A stretch of 64,000 nucleotides of DNA, taken from assembly GCF_022458895.1 (NCBI RefSeq), contig NZ_JAINFL010000017.1, positions 66,439 to 130,438 of the forward strand. The letters are read 5' to 3'. A program made the position numbers and the translations under genes. The notes under the pieces are model-generated. The model made no database searches. It was not told the DNA's origin and saw only the letters and a program-made list of their open reading frames with translations. Positions 25,371-34,898 of this stretch are shown piece by piece (within the stretch, counting starts at the first letter, position 1; each line of letters opens with the position of its first letter). This DNA comes from Roseihalotalea indica. GTDB lineage: Bacteria > Bacteroidota > Bacteroidia > Cytophagales > Cyclobacteriaceae.

Positions 25371-26531
25371 GTGCTAAATCTATTTATCAATATCATTAAC
25401 TATCCATTCAGAAAATTAAAGAGTTTTCTGAAGCGCCGTTTGGGCTGGCTTAATACGCCGTGTATCATACTTTATCGGGGGTTTGGAAATAAAGAACAGT
25501 TTTATCTCCGCGGTAGAGTCATTGAAGATACGGGGCTAGCCAAACCAGAATCTGACGATCATTTGTGGGAAAACTTTCTGGCTATGATCAAACGCTACAG
25601 TAGCACAGGAATTCCCGAGCAGAAAGTGCAGATTCAGCTTGGTGAAAAGCAGTATAACTGCATTGCCGATGAGGATGGATACTTTGAAATTGAAAGCGCC
25701 CTTCCTAATCCCTCTCTTAATTACGATGAATGGCAAACTGTTAAAGGCTCATTAGTCTCCCATGATTATACTGATAATCAAACTCACCCTTCTTTGGCTA
25801 AAGGAGAAATACTGGCAGCAGACTCTAATCACTCATTTGGAGTGATTACCGACATTGACGATACCATTCTTATCAGCCACTCTACTAATGTGCGAAAAAA
25901 GTTGAAGCTCATGCTCTTTAAGAACGCTAAAACTCGCTTGCCTTTTGATGGAGCCTCGGCCTTTTACCAGGCATTGTACCAAGGGCCTAATCTGGAAAAA
26001 AACCACCCGTTTTTTTATGTTTCCAGTAGCGAATGGAATTTATATGACCTTTTAGTTGATTTTTGCGAGCACCATGATTTTCCTAAAGGTCCTTTTTTGC
26101 TTAAAGATGCGCAGATTCACCTAAAAAAAATATGGAAAGCCGGGGGAGGCAACCATCATCATAAATACGAAAAAATCTGCCGTATTTTTGATATGTATCC
26201 CCATCTGCCATTTATCTTGGTTGGCGACAGTGGCCAGCATGATGCCGAAATTTATAGCGAATTGAGCCAAAAACATCCCAACCGGATACTTGCCATTTAT
26301 ATCCGAGATGTTCGCCCCTCCCGCCATCAGGCAGTAAAAGATATTGCCAATGAGCTGGCCAAGAAAAACATTGAAATGGTGTTGGTCAAGGATACAGAAG
26401 AAGCTGCATTACATGCTCTGAAACACGGATTTCTTCATCCGGAAGCTATTCAGGCAATTGTTGATGAAAAGCAGCTTAATCAGGCAATGGATGCTGAGTT
26501 CTTTCAGATTTTAGAGAAAATGACTGAATAA
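25371..26531 (+). CDS. App1-type phosphatidate phosphatase (DUF2183)
   Basis: A 386-residue HAD-fold lipid phosphatase like yeast App1. The catalytic motif is DIDDTI (161-166, DxDxT). It is preceded by the family N-terminal part (VIEDTGLAKP and GYFEIESALP) and followed by FYVSSSEWNLYDLL and FILVGDSGQHDAEIY (the second Asp motif). The start is GTG at 25371; no ATG fits before the conserved block, and the next Met would cut off about 70 conserved residues. It is preceded by a terminator, so how it is transcribed is unclear. A role in membrane lipid turnover under stress is inferred from the family and neighbours. Confidence 0.87.
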   Translation: MLNLFINIINYPFRKLKSFLKRRLGWLNTPCIILYRGFGNKEQFYLRGRVIEDTGLAKPESDDHLWENFLAMIKRYSSTGIPEQKVQIQLGEKQYNCIADEDGYFEIESALPNPSLNYDEWQTVKGSLVSHDYTDNQTHPSLAKGEILAADSNHSFGVITDIDDTILISHSTNVRKKLKLMLFKNAKTRLPFDGASAFYQALYQGPNLEKNHPFFYVSSSEWNLYDLLVDFCEHHDFPKGPFLLKDAQIHLKKIWKAGGGNHHHKYEKICRIFDMYPHLPFILVGDSGQHDAEIYSELSQKHPNRILAIYIRDVRPSRHQAVKDIANELAKKNIEMVLVKDTEEAALHALKHGFLHPEAIQAIVDEKQLNQAMDAEFFQILEKMTE

Positions 26532-26603
26532 AGTTTCGCTTTCTATGCCTATTAGGGCGTTCCCTTCTTATTCGGAATTCAACAGCCCTAGTAACCTTAT
26601 AAT

Positions 26604-27656
26604 TTACTTTAACGCATTTTTCAGCCCTTTCAGGTTCTGTTCGCTGGTCTGAATATTAGCTTTAATCAACTTTTTTTCCTGCTCTGCACTATCATCGTTA
26701 ACTTCGCTAAGTAATTTATCGGCCTTTTTCAGATAATTGAGCGCTTCTTCCTGAGTGACAGTAGCATCTTGTATCGCCTCCCGGGAGGTGAGTCTGGTAG
26801 GAATACTGTTCATTAAATGGTTAGCAAAATTCATATAACCTCGGGCAAGCACCACTGGATTAGCCGGGTTAAAAGCATAGGCTTGCTCAGCTGCAAACAA
26901 AGACTGATCAACTTTAGGTTTAGCCTCATAGTTAGCAATCTGCTCCTGATAATCCTGACATTGTTTTGCAGATTGATTCAGGTACTGTTTCACGGCATCA
27001 TCTCCCTGAGCATACGTTTTGATTGATACCGGGCAATCTAATAATTGCCACATGGGTAACAGCGGCAAATGATTAAGCACAAATTCACTGGGAGATGTTA
27101 AAAAAAACGAATCATTAAATTTTTTCACAAACCGCATATTGTCATCTAATCCCCCGCTTCCCCAGGTCACATCAACCAGGTGCCACTCGTTATCCAACTG
27201 CACCGCATTCCAGGCATGATCGGCATTGGTGAAAGATTTTCTCGCGGTATAGGCAAACCCTTTGCTGTACCCACCCACTACATAACAGGGAACATCTGCC
27301 AGACGACACATTTCCTGAAATAACTCTGAGTAACCCTGACATACCGCTCTTCTTCGCTTTAGCACATCATTGGGCAAAATAGGTTTGTAACGGGCCGGAT
27401 TGTAATTACGAAAAAGTTGCACATCATAAGCGATGTTATCGGCAATCCAGACATAAAAGCTCCGGACCTTCTCATGGTCATCCTGCGCAGTTTTCACCAG
27501 ATAGTGGGTTAGTTTTTCCACATCATAATGAAGTTTTTCAGGCGCCGAACGGGCGTGCTGATCAATCTGCGTATAATCGCGGTCGCTATTTCCTTCTACA
27601 TGAAACGGAAATAACACAACCAGATATAGAGCAAACGTACTGATATAATATTTCAT
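26604..27656 (-). CDS. secreted transglutaminase-like domain protein
   Basis: Exported protein of 350 residues when started at the ATG at 27656, which gives a good signal peptide (MKYYISTFALYLVVLFPFHVEG); the longer frame would bury it. The core holds the transglutaminase-like triad: RRAVCQGYSELFQEMC (Cys), NADHAWNAVQLDNEWHLVDVTW with the His and Asp. These are usually protease- or cross-link-type cysteine enzymes in the periplasm. The last part (about 250-350) is a charged helical tail (EEALNYLKKADKLLSEV). Role unknown. It follows ettA on the same strand, but two hairpins separate them. Confidence 0.85.
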   Translation of the reverse strand: MKYYISTFALYLVVLFPFHVEGNSDRDYTQIDQHARSAPEKLHYDVEKLTHYLVKTAQDDHEKVRSFYVWIADNIAYDVQLFRNYNPARYKPILPNDVLKRRRAVCQGYSELFQEMCRLADVPCYVVGGYSKGFAYTARKSFTNADHAWNAVQLDNEWHLVDVTWGSGGLDDNMRFVKKFNDSFFLTSPSEFVLNHLPLLPMWQLLDCPVSIKTYAQGDDAVKQYLNQSAKQCQDYQEQIANYEAKPKVDQSLFAAEQAYAFNPANPVVLARGYMNFANHLMNSIPTRLTSREAIQDATVTQEEALNYLKKADKLLSEVNDDSAEQEKKLIKANIQTSEQNLKGLKNALK

Positions 27657-27746
27657 AGGGCAAGTCTTCCTGTCTGCGGTAAATTTGAAAGAAATTTTCC
27701 ATACCGATAAACGAAAAACGATCAGAATATTACACACGTTCCCCAT

Positions 27747-27780
27747 AAAAAAGATAGCTCACTATGGGCAAGTGAGCTAT
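27747..27780 (-). terminator. strong terminator after ettA
   Basis: On the minus strand ATAGCTCAC pairs with GTGAGCTAT (9 perfect pairs) over a 9-base loop, followed by a T-tract (27747-27752). It ends the ettA transcript before the transglutaminase-like gene. Confidence 0.85.
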
Positions 27781-27820
27781 ACGTTTAGAGATTATATAAA
27801 ATAGAAGAAAGGTGACTTAA

Positions 27821-27840
27821 AAAGTGTCAGATAGCACTTT
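27821..27840 (-). terminator. second hairpin just after ettA
   Basis: AAAGTG and CACTTT pair with an 8-base loop, followed by a short T-run on the minus strand. Placed right after the ettA stop (27849), it may back up the stronger terminator at 27747-27780. Confidence 0.5.
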
Positions 27841-27848
27841 CTGAGTTA

Positions 27849-29528
27849 TCAAATCATCTTTTTATAACGAATCCGTTTAGGTTCTACATCACCCATACGC
27901 TGACGCTTATTTTCTTCGTAGTCTGAGTAATTACCTTCGAACCAGTATACTTCTGAATTACCTTCAAATGCCAGAATGTGGGTAGCAACCCGGTCCAGGA
28001 ACCAGCGGTCGTGTGTAATGATCACGGCACAACCGGCAAAATTTTCCAAACCTTCCTCTAAAGCTCGCAGGGTATTTACATCCAGGTCGTTCGTAGGTTC
28101 ATCAAGAAGGAGCACGTTAGCACTTTCTTTCAGCATCATGGCCAGATGCACCCGGTTTCGTTCACCTCCGGATAGTTTGCCCACTTTCTTTTCCTGATCA
28201 CTCCCGCTGAAATTGAACCGGCTTACATATGCGCGGGAATTCATCTGCTTTCCTCCTAAATCAATCAGCTCATTCCCCCCGGAGATTACTTCCCAAACTG
28301 ATTTTGAAGGTTCTAACTGGTGATGCTCCTGATCTACGTAGGCCAGTTTTACGGTTGAACCCACTTCAAACTCACCTTTATCGGGCTTCTCCTGCTTAGT
28401 AATAAGTTTAAACAGCGTAGTTTTACCCGCACCATTAGGACCGATGACACCAACAATACCCGCCGGTGGAAGCGAGAATGTGAGATTTTCAAAAAGCACT
28501 TTATCACCAAAAGCCTTGGCCAGATTCTCAGCCTCAATCACTTTATTACCCAACCGGGGTCCGGGCGGAATATACATTTCCAGCTTTTGCTCGCGGTCTT
28601 TTGCTTCCTCACTCAGCAAGTTTTCGTACGCGTTAAGTCGTGCTTTCCCTTTTGCCTGTCGGCCTTTAGGCGTCATACGTATCCATTCCAATTCACGCTC
28701 CAGCGTTTTCTGCCGTTTTGAAGCGGTCTTTTCTTCATCAGCCAATCGCTTCTGTTTCTGCTCCAGCCAGGATGAATAGTTGCCTTTCCAGGGTATACCT
28801 TCTCCCCGGTCTAATTCCAGAATCCATCCGGCCACATTGTCAAGAAAATAGCGGTCGTGGGTAACAGCGATGACTGTACCGCTGTATTGCCGCAGGTGTT
28901 GTTCAAGCCAGTGTACTGATTCGGCATCCAGGTGGTTAGTTGGCTCATCCAGCAAGAGCACATCGGGCTGTTGAAGCAATAGTCGACACAAGGCTACACG
29001 ACGCTTTTCACCACCGGACAGGTTCTTGACGACGGCATCTTCCGGCGGGGTCCGTAAGGCGTCCATAGCCCGGCTTAGTTTTGTATCCAGCTCCCAGGCG
29101 TTTACATGGTCTAGCTTCTCCTGAATACTGGCTTGCTGATCAATCAGCTTTTGCATGGCATCCGGGTCGTCCAGCACGGCGGGGTCAGCAAATTTTTCAT
29201 TTATTTTTTCAAACTCCTGAAGTAATTGAACGGTCTCTGCCACTCCTTCTTCTACAACTTGTTTCACTGTTTTTTCAGGGTCAAGATCGGGCTCCTGTTC
29301 CAGCATACCTACCGAGTAACCTGGGGAAAAAACTACTTCTCCCTGATAATCCTGGTCTTTGCCGGCAATAATTCGTAATAAAGATGACTTACCGGCGCCA
29401 TTTAAACCCAACACTCCGATCTTAGCTCCGTAAAAGAAAGATAAGTAGATATTTTTTAGCACTTGTTTTTGGGGAGGATAAATTTTAGAAACCCCCGCCA
29501 TAGAAAAAATTATTTTTTCGTCACTCAT
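27849..29528 (-). CDS. ettA: energy-dependent translational throttle protein EttA (ABC-F)
   Basis: Ribosome-associated ABC-F ATPase that gates the first elongation step according to energy charge. The 559 residues contain two ABC cassettes: Walker [10 protein letters not shown] (about 41) and GPNGAGKTT (about 350), signature LSGGEKRR and LSGGERNR, Walker [16 protein letters not shown] and [15 protein letters not shown]. The linker is the P-site-interaction arm ([20 protein letters not shown]). The start [18 protein letters not shown] and the length match EttA rather than other ABC-F groups. It stands alone; two hairpins follow. Confidence 0.96.
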   Translation of the reverse strand: MSDEKIIFSMAGVSKIYPPQKQVLKNIYLSFFYGAKIGVLGLNGAGKSSLLRIIAGKDQDYQGEVVFSPGYSVGMLEQEPDLDPEKTVKQVVEEGVAETVQLLQEFEKINEKFADPAVLDDPDAMQKLIDQQASIQEKLDHVNAWELDTKLSRAMDALRTPPEDAVVKNLSGGEKRRVALCRLLLQQPDVLLLDEPTNHLDAESVHWLEQHLRQYSGTVIAVTHDRYFLDNVAGWILELDRGEGIPWKGNYSSWLEQKQKRLADEEKTASKRQKTLERELEWIRMTPKGRQAKGKARLNAYENLLSEEAKDREQKLEMYIPPGPRLGNKVIEAENLAKAFGDKVLFENLTFSLPPAGIVGVIGPNGAGKTTLFKLITKQEKPDKGEFEVGSTVKLAYVDQEHHQLEPSKSVWEVISGGNELIDLGGKQMNSRAYVSRFNFSGSDQEKKVGKLSGGERNRVHLAMMLKESANVLLLDEPTNDLDVNTLRALEEGLENFAGCAVIITHDRWFLDRVATHILAFEGNSEVYWFEGNYSDYEENKRQRMGDVEPKRIRYKKMI

Positions 29529-29605
29529 GGTTTAACAATCTGAAAATTCTTCGTTTAGATAATAACAGAAATCTGCTATTTTTCTGGTTGTGAGTAAATA
29601 AGTGA

Positions 29606-29613
29606 TATTTTTG
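29606..29613 (+). promoter_or_regulatory. -7 element before the DUF349 gene
   Basis: TATTTTTG is an exact TAnnTTTG match, with only a weak -33 site. It would give a ~105-base leader before the TTG start at 29725. Confidence 0.4.
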
Positions 29614-29724
29614 CGTAATTTCTAAAAAATCGTAATCATTGCGAACAATAGCGGGTTAAAAACCTGATAATTATTGACTATTTATTGTGTAACAGGTAAT
29701 CGTCAACCTTAAACCCTAAAAACT

Positions 29725-31245
29725 TTGGACCAGGCTACCACACCTTACGGATTCATTCAAGACGGTAAAATTTACCGAAATGCTTTTCTTGAATACCCTG
29801 AACGCGAAATTGGTGAAGTACGCGAAAGCGAAGCTTCCACCATCAAGTATTTTGAAGATCGATTTGAAATGGCCCGCAACAAGGTCGCTCAACTTGAACA
29901 GTCGGTTAATGATTCTGAAAACAAGGGATCATATTTAATGAAGCTTATCCACATGCGGGAAAGCTTAGCCAAGTTCGATGCTTTGGGGGATTACCCGAGC
30001 CTCTACGATCGGCTGAATGCCATTGAAGATGAATTGCGCGTGATCATTACTCAAAACCGCATTAAAAATCTGGAAATCAAACGCGCCCTGATTGCCGAAG
30101 CAGAACCCCATGAGTTTAGCTCAGACTGGGAAGAAGCGACCGACCAGTTGAAAGAAATTAAAGGGAAATGGATTAAAACCGGCGCAGTGGCTGACGAATA
30201 TCACGAAGAAATTGAAGTTCGCTTCAATGAGATTCTTGATAATTTCTTCCAGCGTCGTAAGAAATTCTTTGACGAGCGAAAGCAGATGGTGTATGACCGG
30301 GTACGCCGTTATATGGATATCAACAACGAATTGTACCGCTTACAGCGCGCTCCTGATCGGCAGCAAGCCTTGGAGAGAGCGAAAGAGTTGCAGGCAGAGT
30401 GGCGAGAGGTTGGGAAAATTCCTGGTCATAAATACATAAAGCTCATCCGGAACCATAAATCTTTGACCAACCGCTTATTCCGTAGCGGCGGGTCTGGTGG
30501 CTACAATCGCTCCGGTGGATACGGTTCGGGAGGGTATGACCGTTCCGGGTCAGGGGGTTACGATCGTTCCGGATCTCGAGGATACGACCGTCCTGGTGGC
30601 TCAGGGGGCTACGACAGATCTGATAGATCAGGCGGGTATGATCGCTCAGGCTCAGGAGGTTATGGTCGTACTGGTGGTTATAACCGTTCGGGCTCAGGAG
30701 GCTATGGCGGGCAGCAGCGCGGCGGTGGTGGTTATCGTGATCAACAAAATTGGATGAGCCCCGAAGAGTCAATGACTCGTAAAAAAGACCTTATCGCCAA
30801 AGCGCAGGCCCTGATTGGTAACCAGAACGTAAATACCATGGAGGAGGTCCGACAGTTGCGGGACGGATGGAAACAATCTGGAAGGATATCGAGAGAGCGA
30901 TCTATTGAGTTAACGGAGACTTTTAACCATGCCTGTGAAAAAGCTCTGGAAACCAGCTTTTTAGAGCGATTAGTTACATCACGTAATCCAGAATTTGAGG
31001 ACAAGAATATTGTCGAGCAAATTCAGCTTAAAATTTCCCTTCTTTCCAACCTGATTTCCCGCGACGAAGAAGAACTGGAACGCACCAAAGTTGATAATGA
31101 AAGGCTCGGCAGCTCTTCAGGAGGACGTTATTCGTCAGATGAAGACCGTAAGGCAGCAGGACGTTTAAGGTCACAAATCAGAAAAGTTCGAGTAAAAAAA
31201 GAGCTGCTAACTGAGTTACAAAATGCACTAGACAAATACTTATAA
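29725..31245 (+). CDS. DUF349-type protein with a Gly/Tyr/Arg/Ser-rich insert
   Basis: A 506-residue protein. The N-terminal (1-252) and C-terminal (about 340-506) parts are charged, helical and DUF349-like (QLKEIKGKWIKTG, ELQAEWREVGKIPGHK). Between them is an 86-residue low-complexity insert (254-339) built from GGYDRSGS-type units with 11 Tyr and 12 Arg in a Gly/Ser background. It resembles eukaryotic FUS/RGG-type RNA-binding, phase-separating regions. DUF349 proteins of this type are thought to work with nucleic acids. The start is TTG: an in-frame stop lies five codons upstream and the next Met is residue 50. It has its own promoter candidate and stands alone. Confidence 0.82.
   Translation: MDQATTPYGFIQDGKIYRNAFLEYPEREIGEVRESEASTIKYFEDRFEMARNKVAQLEQSVNDSENKGSYLMKLIHMRESLAKFDALGDYPSLYDRLNAIEDELRVIITQNRIKNLEIKRALIAEAEPHEFSSDWEEATDQLKEIKGKWIKTGAVADEYHEEIEVRFNEILDNFFQRRKKFFDERKQMVYDRVRRYMDINNELYRLQRAPDRQQALERAKELQAEWREVGKIPGHKYIKLIRNHKSLTNRLFRSGGSGGYNRSGGYGSGGYDRSGSGGYDRSGSRGYDRPGGSGGYDRSDRSGGYDRSGSGGYGRTGGYNRSGSGGYGGQQRGGGGYRDQQNWMSPEESMTRKKDLIAKAQALIGNQNVNTMEEVRQLRDGWKQSGRISRERSIELTETFNHACEKALETSFLERLVTSRNPEFEDKNIVEQIQLKISLLSNLISRDEEELERTKVDNERLGSSSGGRYSSDEDRKAAGRLRSQIRKVRVKKELLTELQNALDKYL
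30484..30741 (+). repeat. imperfect short tandem repeats coding the GGY/R insert
   Basis: Repeated DNA of the form GG-TAY-GAY-CGN-TCN-GG encodes the disordered region (residues 254-339) of the DUF349 protein. Synonymous codons vary between copies, so it has been kept at the protein level and is not a recent slip-strand expansion. Confidence 0.7.
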
Positions 31246-31370
31246 TAAATAATACCAGGTTTTTGAACTTTTTTTTATAATATTTTCTTTCCCACGTAAC
31301 TGAAAAAGTGGTTTCTGCCATTTTGAAAGTTTGCTTTGGTAAGAAAATTGTTAAATTTTTTTTGGAATTA

Positions 31371-31403
31371 TTGCTTTTAAATTATTATTCATTATTAATT
31401 CTG
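31371..31403 (+). promoter_or_regulatory. promoter candidate for the DUF2795 gene
   Basis: TTG (31371-31373), 22 bases, TAATTCTG (31396-31403), one base from consensus. Transcription would start about 38 bases before the ATG at 31448. Confidence 0.35.
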
Positions 31404-31447
31404 TTGTATTACAGTAGTTGATCATTTAACGAGAAAATTAGTAGCAC

Positions 31448-31669
31448 ATGTACTGGACGTTAGAATTAGCATCTTATTTAGAAGATGCCCCCTGGCCGGC
31501 AACGAAAGACGAACTGATCGATTTTTCTATTCGCTCAGGCGCACCGTTAGAAGTTGTCGAGAACTTGCAAGAGTTAGAAGATGATGGTCAGCCTTATGAG
31601 AACATTGAGGAGATATGGCCTGACTATCCTACCAAGGAGGATTTCTTCTTCAACGAAGACGAATATTAA
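31448..31669 (+). CDS. DUF2795-type small protein
   Basis: A 73-residue acidic protein with the pattern WTLELASYLEDAPWPATKDE and LIDFSIRSGAPLEVVENLQEL, typical of the Bacteroidota DUF2795 family. The tail is rich in Asp, Glu, Phe and Tyr (KEDFFFNEDEY). A small winged or three-helix fold is likely; function unknown, though its wide conservation suggests a core role. It is convergent with ispD (25-base gap), and has its own promoter-like site. Confidence 0.9.
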   Translation: MYWTLELASYLEDAPWPATKDELIDFSIRSGAPLEVVENLQELEDDGQPYENIEEIWPDYPTKEDFFFNEDEY

Positions 31670-31694
31670 TACCTGCCACCAACCTGAAGATTTT

Positions 31695-32378
31695 TTATTG
31701 GGAAGCCTTTTGACTGAGAAAGGCTTCCGCTACCCTCAGGTCTTCCGGAGTAGTAATCTTTAAATTCCGGTACTCCCCATCAATAAGCGTTATTTCCTCC
31801 CCATACGCTTCTACAATACTGGCTTCGTCGGTATAATTTTCTAAAGGACTTACCTTATCGTAAGCTTTTCTTAGCAATGAAGTGCGAAATGTCTGAGGCG
31901 TCTGCATCAACCGATACCGCGCTCGATCTCGACTTACCGATCCATTATCTGTTACCTCGCGGATTGAGTCTTTCAAAGGCACCGAAGCAATGGCTGCTCC
32001 GTGCTTCTGGGCAGTCTGAAAAGATCTCGCAATTAAATCAATACTTACTAAAGGGCGCACCCCATCGTGAATGGCTACCAGACTATCCGGTTCATTAATT
32101 TCCCGAAGTCCATTACGTACCGAATGGGGGCGGCAACTCCCCCCCGCAATAAGTGTATGAGGAATTTTAAAGGAAAACTCTTGGCAGAGAAAGTGCCATC
32201 GGTCATGTTCATGCTCAGGAAGCACTACAATTAAGGGTAGTGACTCCTGATATGAATTAAAAGCACGAAGGGTATGCATTAATACCGGGTTTCCACCGAT
32301 ACTGATGAATTGCTTAGGTAAGTCTGACTGCATACGAACCCCACGCCCTCCGGCAACAATTACGGCGTATTGTTTCAT
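31695..32378 (-). CDS. ispD: 2-C-methyl-D-erythritol 4-phosphate cytidylyltransferase
   Basis: Third step of the MEP isoprenoid route: joins MEP with CTP. The 227 residues show the CTP-binding VIVAGGRGVRMQSDLPKQF (about 6-24), VLMHTLRAF, the Arg/His of GGSCRPHSVRNGLR and the VAIHDGVRPLVS motif, all diagnostic. Length fits a stand-alone IspD without fused IspF. It follows queA on the same strand after 37 bases, so they may be co-transcribed. Confidence 0.95.
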   Translation of the reverse strand: MKQYAVIVAGGRGVRMQSDLPKQFISIGGNPVLMHTLRAFNSYQESLPLIVVLPEHEHDRWHFLCQEFSFKIPHTLIAGGSCRPHSVRNGLREINEPDSLVAIHDGVRPLVSIDLIARSFQTAQKHGAAIASVPLKDSIREVTDNGSVSRDRARYRLMQTPQTFRTSLLRKAYDKVSPLENYTDEASIVEAYGEEITLIDGEYRNLKITTPEDLRVAEAFLSQKASQ

Positions 32379-32415
32379 AAGCTTAGAATGGGCTTAACAC
32401 CTATTCTGAACGAAA

Positions 32416-33480
32416 CTACAGAATCAGCATAGCATCGCCATAGGTAAAGAAGCGATATTTCTCCTTCACAGCCAGTTCATATGCTTTCATGATGAGGTCA
32501 TACCCTCCGAAAGCAGCCGCCATCATTAGTAAGGTAGATTGAGGAAGGTGCAGGTTTGTTACCAATGCATTACAAATCTTGAATTCGTAAGGAGGGAAAA
32601 TGAATTTATCCGTCCACCCCTCATTGGCTTTTAACCGGCCACTGGCTGATACTGAAGACTCTAAAGCTCGCATGGAGGTAGTACCAATAGAGCACACTCG
32701 CCGTTTACTATCAAGTGCATGATTAACCGCATCAGCCGTAGAATTCTCTATACGGTAATTTTCAGAATCCATCTTATGCTTGGTCAGGTCTTCAACTTCT
32801 ACATCGCGGAAGGTTCCCAAACCAATGTGCAAAGTAATGGGCTCTACATCTATCCCCTTGATTTCCAGGCGCTTCAGCAGCTGTTTGGTAAAGTGCAACC
32901 CAGCAGTAGGAGCGGCTACTGCACCTACATGCTCAGCATAGATGGTTTGAAAGCGTTCACGATCTTGCGATTCAACTTTCCGCTTCTCTTTAATATAATC
33001 GGGTAAAGGAGTTTCCCCCAGGGTATTGATCATCTCATAGAAGGCCTCCCGGTCTCCTTCGTATAAAAATCGGATCGTTCGTCCTCGGGAAGTAGTATTG
33101 TCAATTACTTCGGCTACTAGCTCACCTTCACCAAAGTAAAGCTTATTACCAACCCGAATTTTACGGGCAGGATCTACCAACACATCCCACAGATTCATCT
33201 CCGGGTTTAATTCGCGCAACAGAAAGACTTCAATCTGAGCACCGGTTTTTTCTTTGTTACCGTAGAGGCGGGCAGGAAAAACTTTGGTATTATTGACGAC
33301 AAAGACATCCCCATCATCAAAATAGTCTACAATATCTTTAAATTGCTTGTGCTCAATATCACCGGTATCTCGATGAACAACCATTAAACGGGATTCATCA
33401 CGATTTTCAGTAGGATGTAGAGCGATAAGGTTTTCTCTGTCCTTATCATCAAATTTGTACTTAAATTCAGAAAGCTTCAT
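32416..33480 (-). CDS. queA: tRNA preQ1(34) S-adenosylmethionine ribosyltransferase-isomerase
   Basis: Makes epoxyqueuosine on tRNA from preQ1 and SAM. I use the ATG at 33480 ([23 protein letters not shown] is split at the family start, beginning MKLSEFKY); the longer frame adds 50 unrelated residues. Core motifs are [36 protein letters not shown] (substrate loop), [14 protein letters not shown] [13 protein letters not shown] and [21 protein letters not shown] near the C-terminus. Length 354 fits the family. A perfect TATCTTTG -7 site lies upstream at 33535-33542. Confidence 0.95.
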   Translation of the reverse strand: MKLSEFKYKFDDKDRENLIALHPTENRDESRLMVVHRDTGDIEHKQFKDIVDYFDDGDVFVVNNTKVFPARLYGNKEKTGAQIEVFLLRELNPEMNLWDVLVDPARKIRVGNKLYFGEGELVAEVIDNTTSRGRTIRFLYEGDREAFYEMINTLGETPLPDYIKEKRKVESQDRERFQTIYAEHVGAVAAPTAGLHFTKQLLKRLEIKGIDVEPITLHIGLGTFRDVEVEDLTKHKMDSENYRIENSTADAVNHALDSKRRVCSIGTTSMRALESSVSASGRLKANEGWTDKFIFPPYEFKICNALVTNLHLPQSTLLMMAAAFGGYDLIMKAYELAVKEKYRFFTYGDAMLIL

Positions 33481-33534
33481 GGACCAGTTGCGCTTATTTG
33501 TGTAAATTATAGCTAAGTTTACAAAAACAAATCG

Positions 33535-33542
33535 CAAAGATA
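33535..33542 (-). promoter_or_regulatory. -7 element before queA
   Basis: TATCTTTG on the minus strand is an exact TAnnTTTG match, giving a leader of about 48 bases to the queA ATG at 33480. The -33 region is weak. Confidence 0.4.
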
Positions 33543-33644
33543 TGGATTTGTTTGTAACGCGAAGGGAACGTAACAGAAAAACTCTCGAGTTCCATTTTTT
33601 TCCTGTTCCTTTTATTGAATATTGGATCAACCTTACGAAAAATC

Positions 33645-34892
33645 ATGCTTTTTCTTCGTCTGTTTGCTGAAAGCGCTTTCTCGGCCTGGGATGCCCTCCG
33701 ATCCAACGCGTTACGTACCACTCTATCTTTGTTAGGCGTTACCATTGGTATTTTTGCCATTATCACGGTATTTACCCTTATTGACTCGCTGGAACGGAGC
33801 ATTCGCAATAGCCTGGATTTTCTGGGCGATCAGGTGATACGGGTTGAAAAGTGGCCCTGGCTGTTTCAGGATGACTACCCTTGGTGGAAATACGTAAACC
33901 GTCCTCAGCCAACGCAAAACGAGTACGAATTTTTGCAGGCCAATATAACCCAGGCAAAAGCTTCCACCATTTTTGCTGATCGGGAAAATATGACCATTGA
34001 GCATCGCAACAGCAATATTGGCCAGGTTTACCTAGTTGGTGCTTCTTATCAGTATAATCAGGTGTTTGAGGTTGAAATTGACCAGGGGCGGTATTTTTCT
34101 GCCCGTGAAACATCTTATGCCCGCAATGTTGCTATAATCGGATCAGAGATAGCTCGCGCACTTTTTCCCAATAGTAATCCTCTTGGGAAAACCATTAAAA
34201 TCAAAGGGTTAAAATTTGTGGTAGTAGGCACTCTTAACGAACAGGGCGGTAATATTATTGATGCTCCCAGTGCTGATTATACCTGTTATATCCCCTACCC
34301 CAGCTTTCTAAAATTGTATGCCAGCCGAGGCCGCTGGGGAGTAGGCTCAACCATCGCCTTAAAAGGATATGAACAGGATGATGGACTGAAGGAATTGGAA
34401 TATGAGGTAATTGGATTAATGCGCGGCAGGCGAGGACTACGCCCAAGGGAAGAGGATAACTTTGCCATTAACCGTCCTGAGGCTTTTGCCGAAGTTGTAA
34501 GCAATATTTTTAGCGTGATCAGTATTGCCGGCGGAATTATTGGAAGCTTTTCCATATTAGTAGGCGGCTTTGGGATTGCCAATATTATGTTTGTCTCGGT
34601 GAAAGAGCGAACCAATATCATCGGTATACAAAAATCTTTGGGAGCAAAAAATTACTTTATCTTGCTTCAATTTCTGTTTGAGTCAATGTTCCTGAGCCTG
34701 TTTGGCGGACTGGTAGGAATGGTGCTGGTATATTTTGCTACTTTTATTTCTCTGGGTAGTCTGGAATTGGTGCTCACACTGAAGAATATCATAATCGGGT
34801 TAGTAGTGTCCAGCAGCATTGGTGTTATCTCGGGGCTTATCCCTGCCGTCGTGGCTTCGAGGCTGGACCCCGTAGTGGCAATCCGGAGCTAA
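33645..34892 (+). CDS. MacB-type ABC transporter permease
   Basis: A 415-residue inner-membrane protein of the MacB/FtsX superfamily. A first helix (about 22-48; SLLGVTIGIFAIITVFTLI) precedes a large periplasmic domain (about 50-260) with RDYXAxR-like segments such as YARNVAIIGSEIARALF, and three helices follow (IAGGIIGSFSILVGGFGIANI, LQFLFESMFLSLFGGLVG, IGLVVSSSIGVISGLIPAVV). I start at the ATG at 33645 (MLFLRLFAESAFSAWDALR), the usual family N-terminus. It has no ATPase neighbour here, so its partner must be coded elsewhere. Efflux of an unknown substrate, or a tripartite MacAB-type or lipoprotein-related role, is possible. Confidence 0.88.
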   Translation: MLFLRLFAESAFSAWDALRSNALRTTLSLLGVTIGIFAIITVFTLIDSLERSIRNSLDFLGDQVIRVEKWPWLFQDDYPWWKYVNRPQPTQNEYEFLQANITQAKASTIFADRENMTIEHRNSNIGQVYLVGASYQYNQVFEVEIDQGRYFSARETSYARNVAIIGSEIARALFPNSNPLGKTIKIKGLKFVVVGTLNEQGGNIIDAPSADYTCYIPYPSFLKLYASRGRWGVGSTIALKGYEQDDGLKELEYEVIGLMRGRRGLRPREEDNFAINRPEAFAEVVSNIFSVISIAGGIIGSFSILVGGFGIANIMFVSVKERTNIIGIQKSLGAKNYFILLQFLFESMFLSLFGGLVGMVLVYFATFISLGSLELVLTLKNIIIGLVVSSSIGVISGLIPAVVASRLDPVVAIRS

Positions 34893-34898
34893 ACTCAC

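Noticed and set aside
30484..30741. Short tandem repeats looked at as a CRISPR array
   Set aside because: Units are protein-coding and vary only at codon positions; there are no equal spacers or cas genes.
30443..30772. Long reading frames on both strands opposite the Gly/Tyr/Arg insert
   Set aside because: They arise from the repetitive codons of the DUF349 protein and carry no domain of their own.
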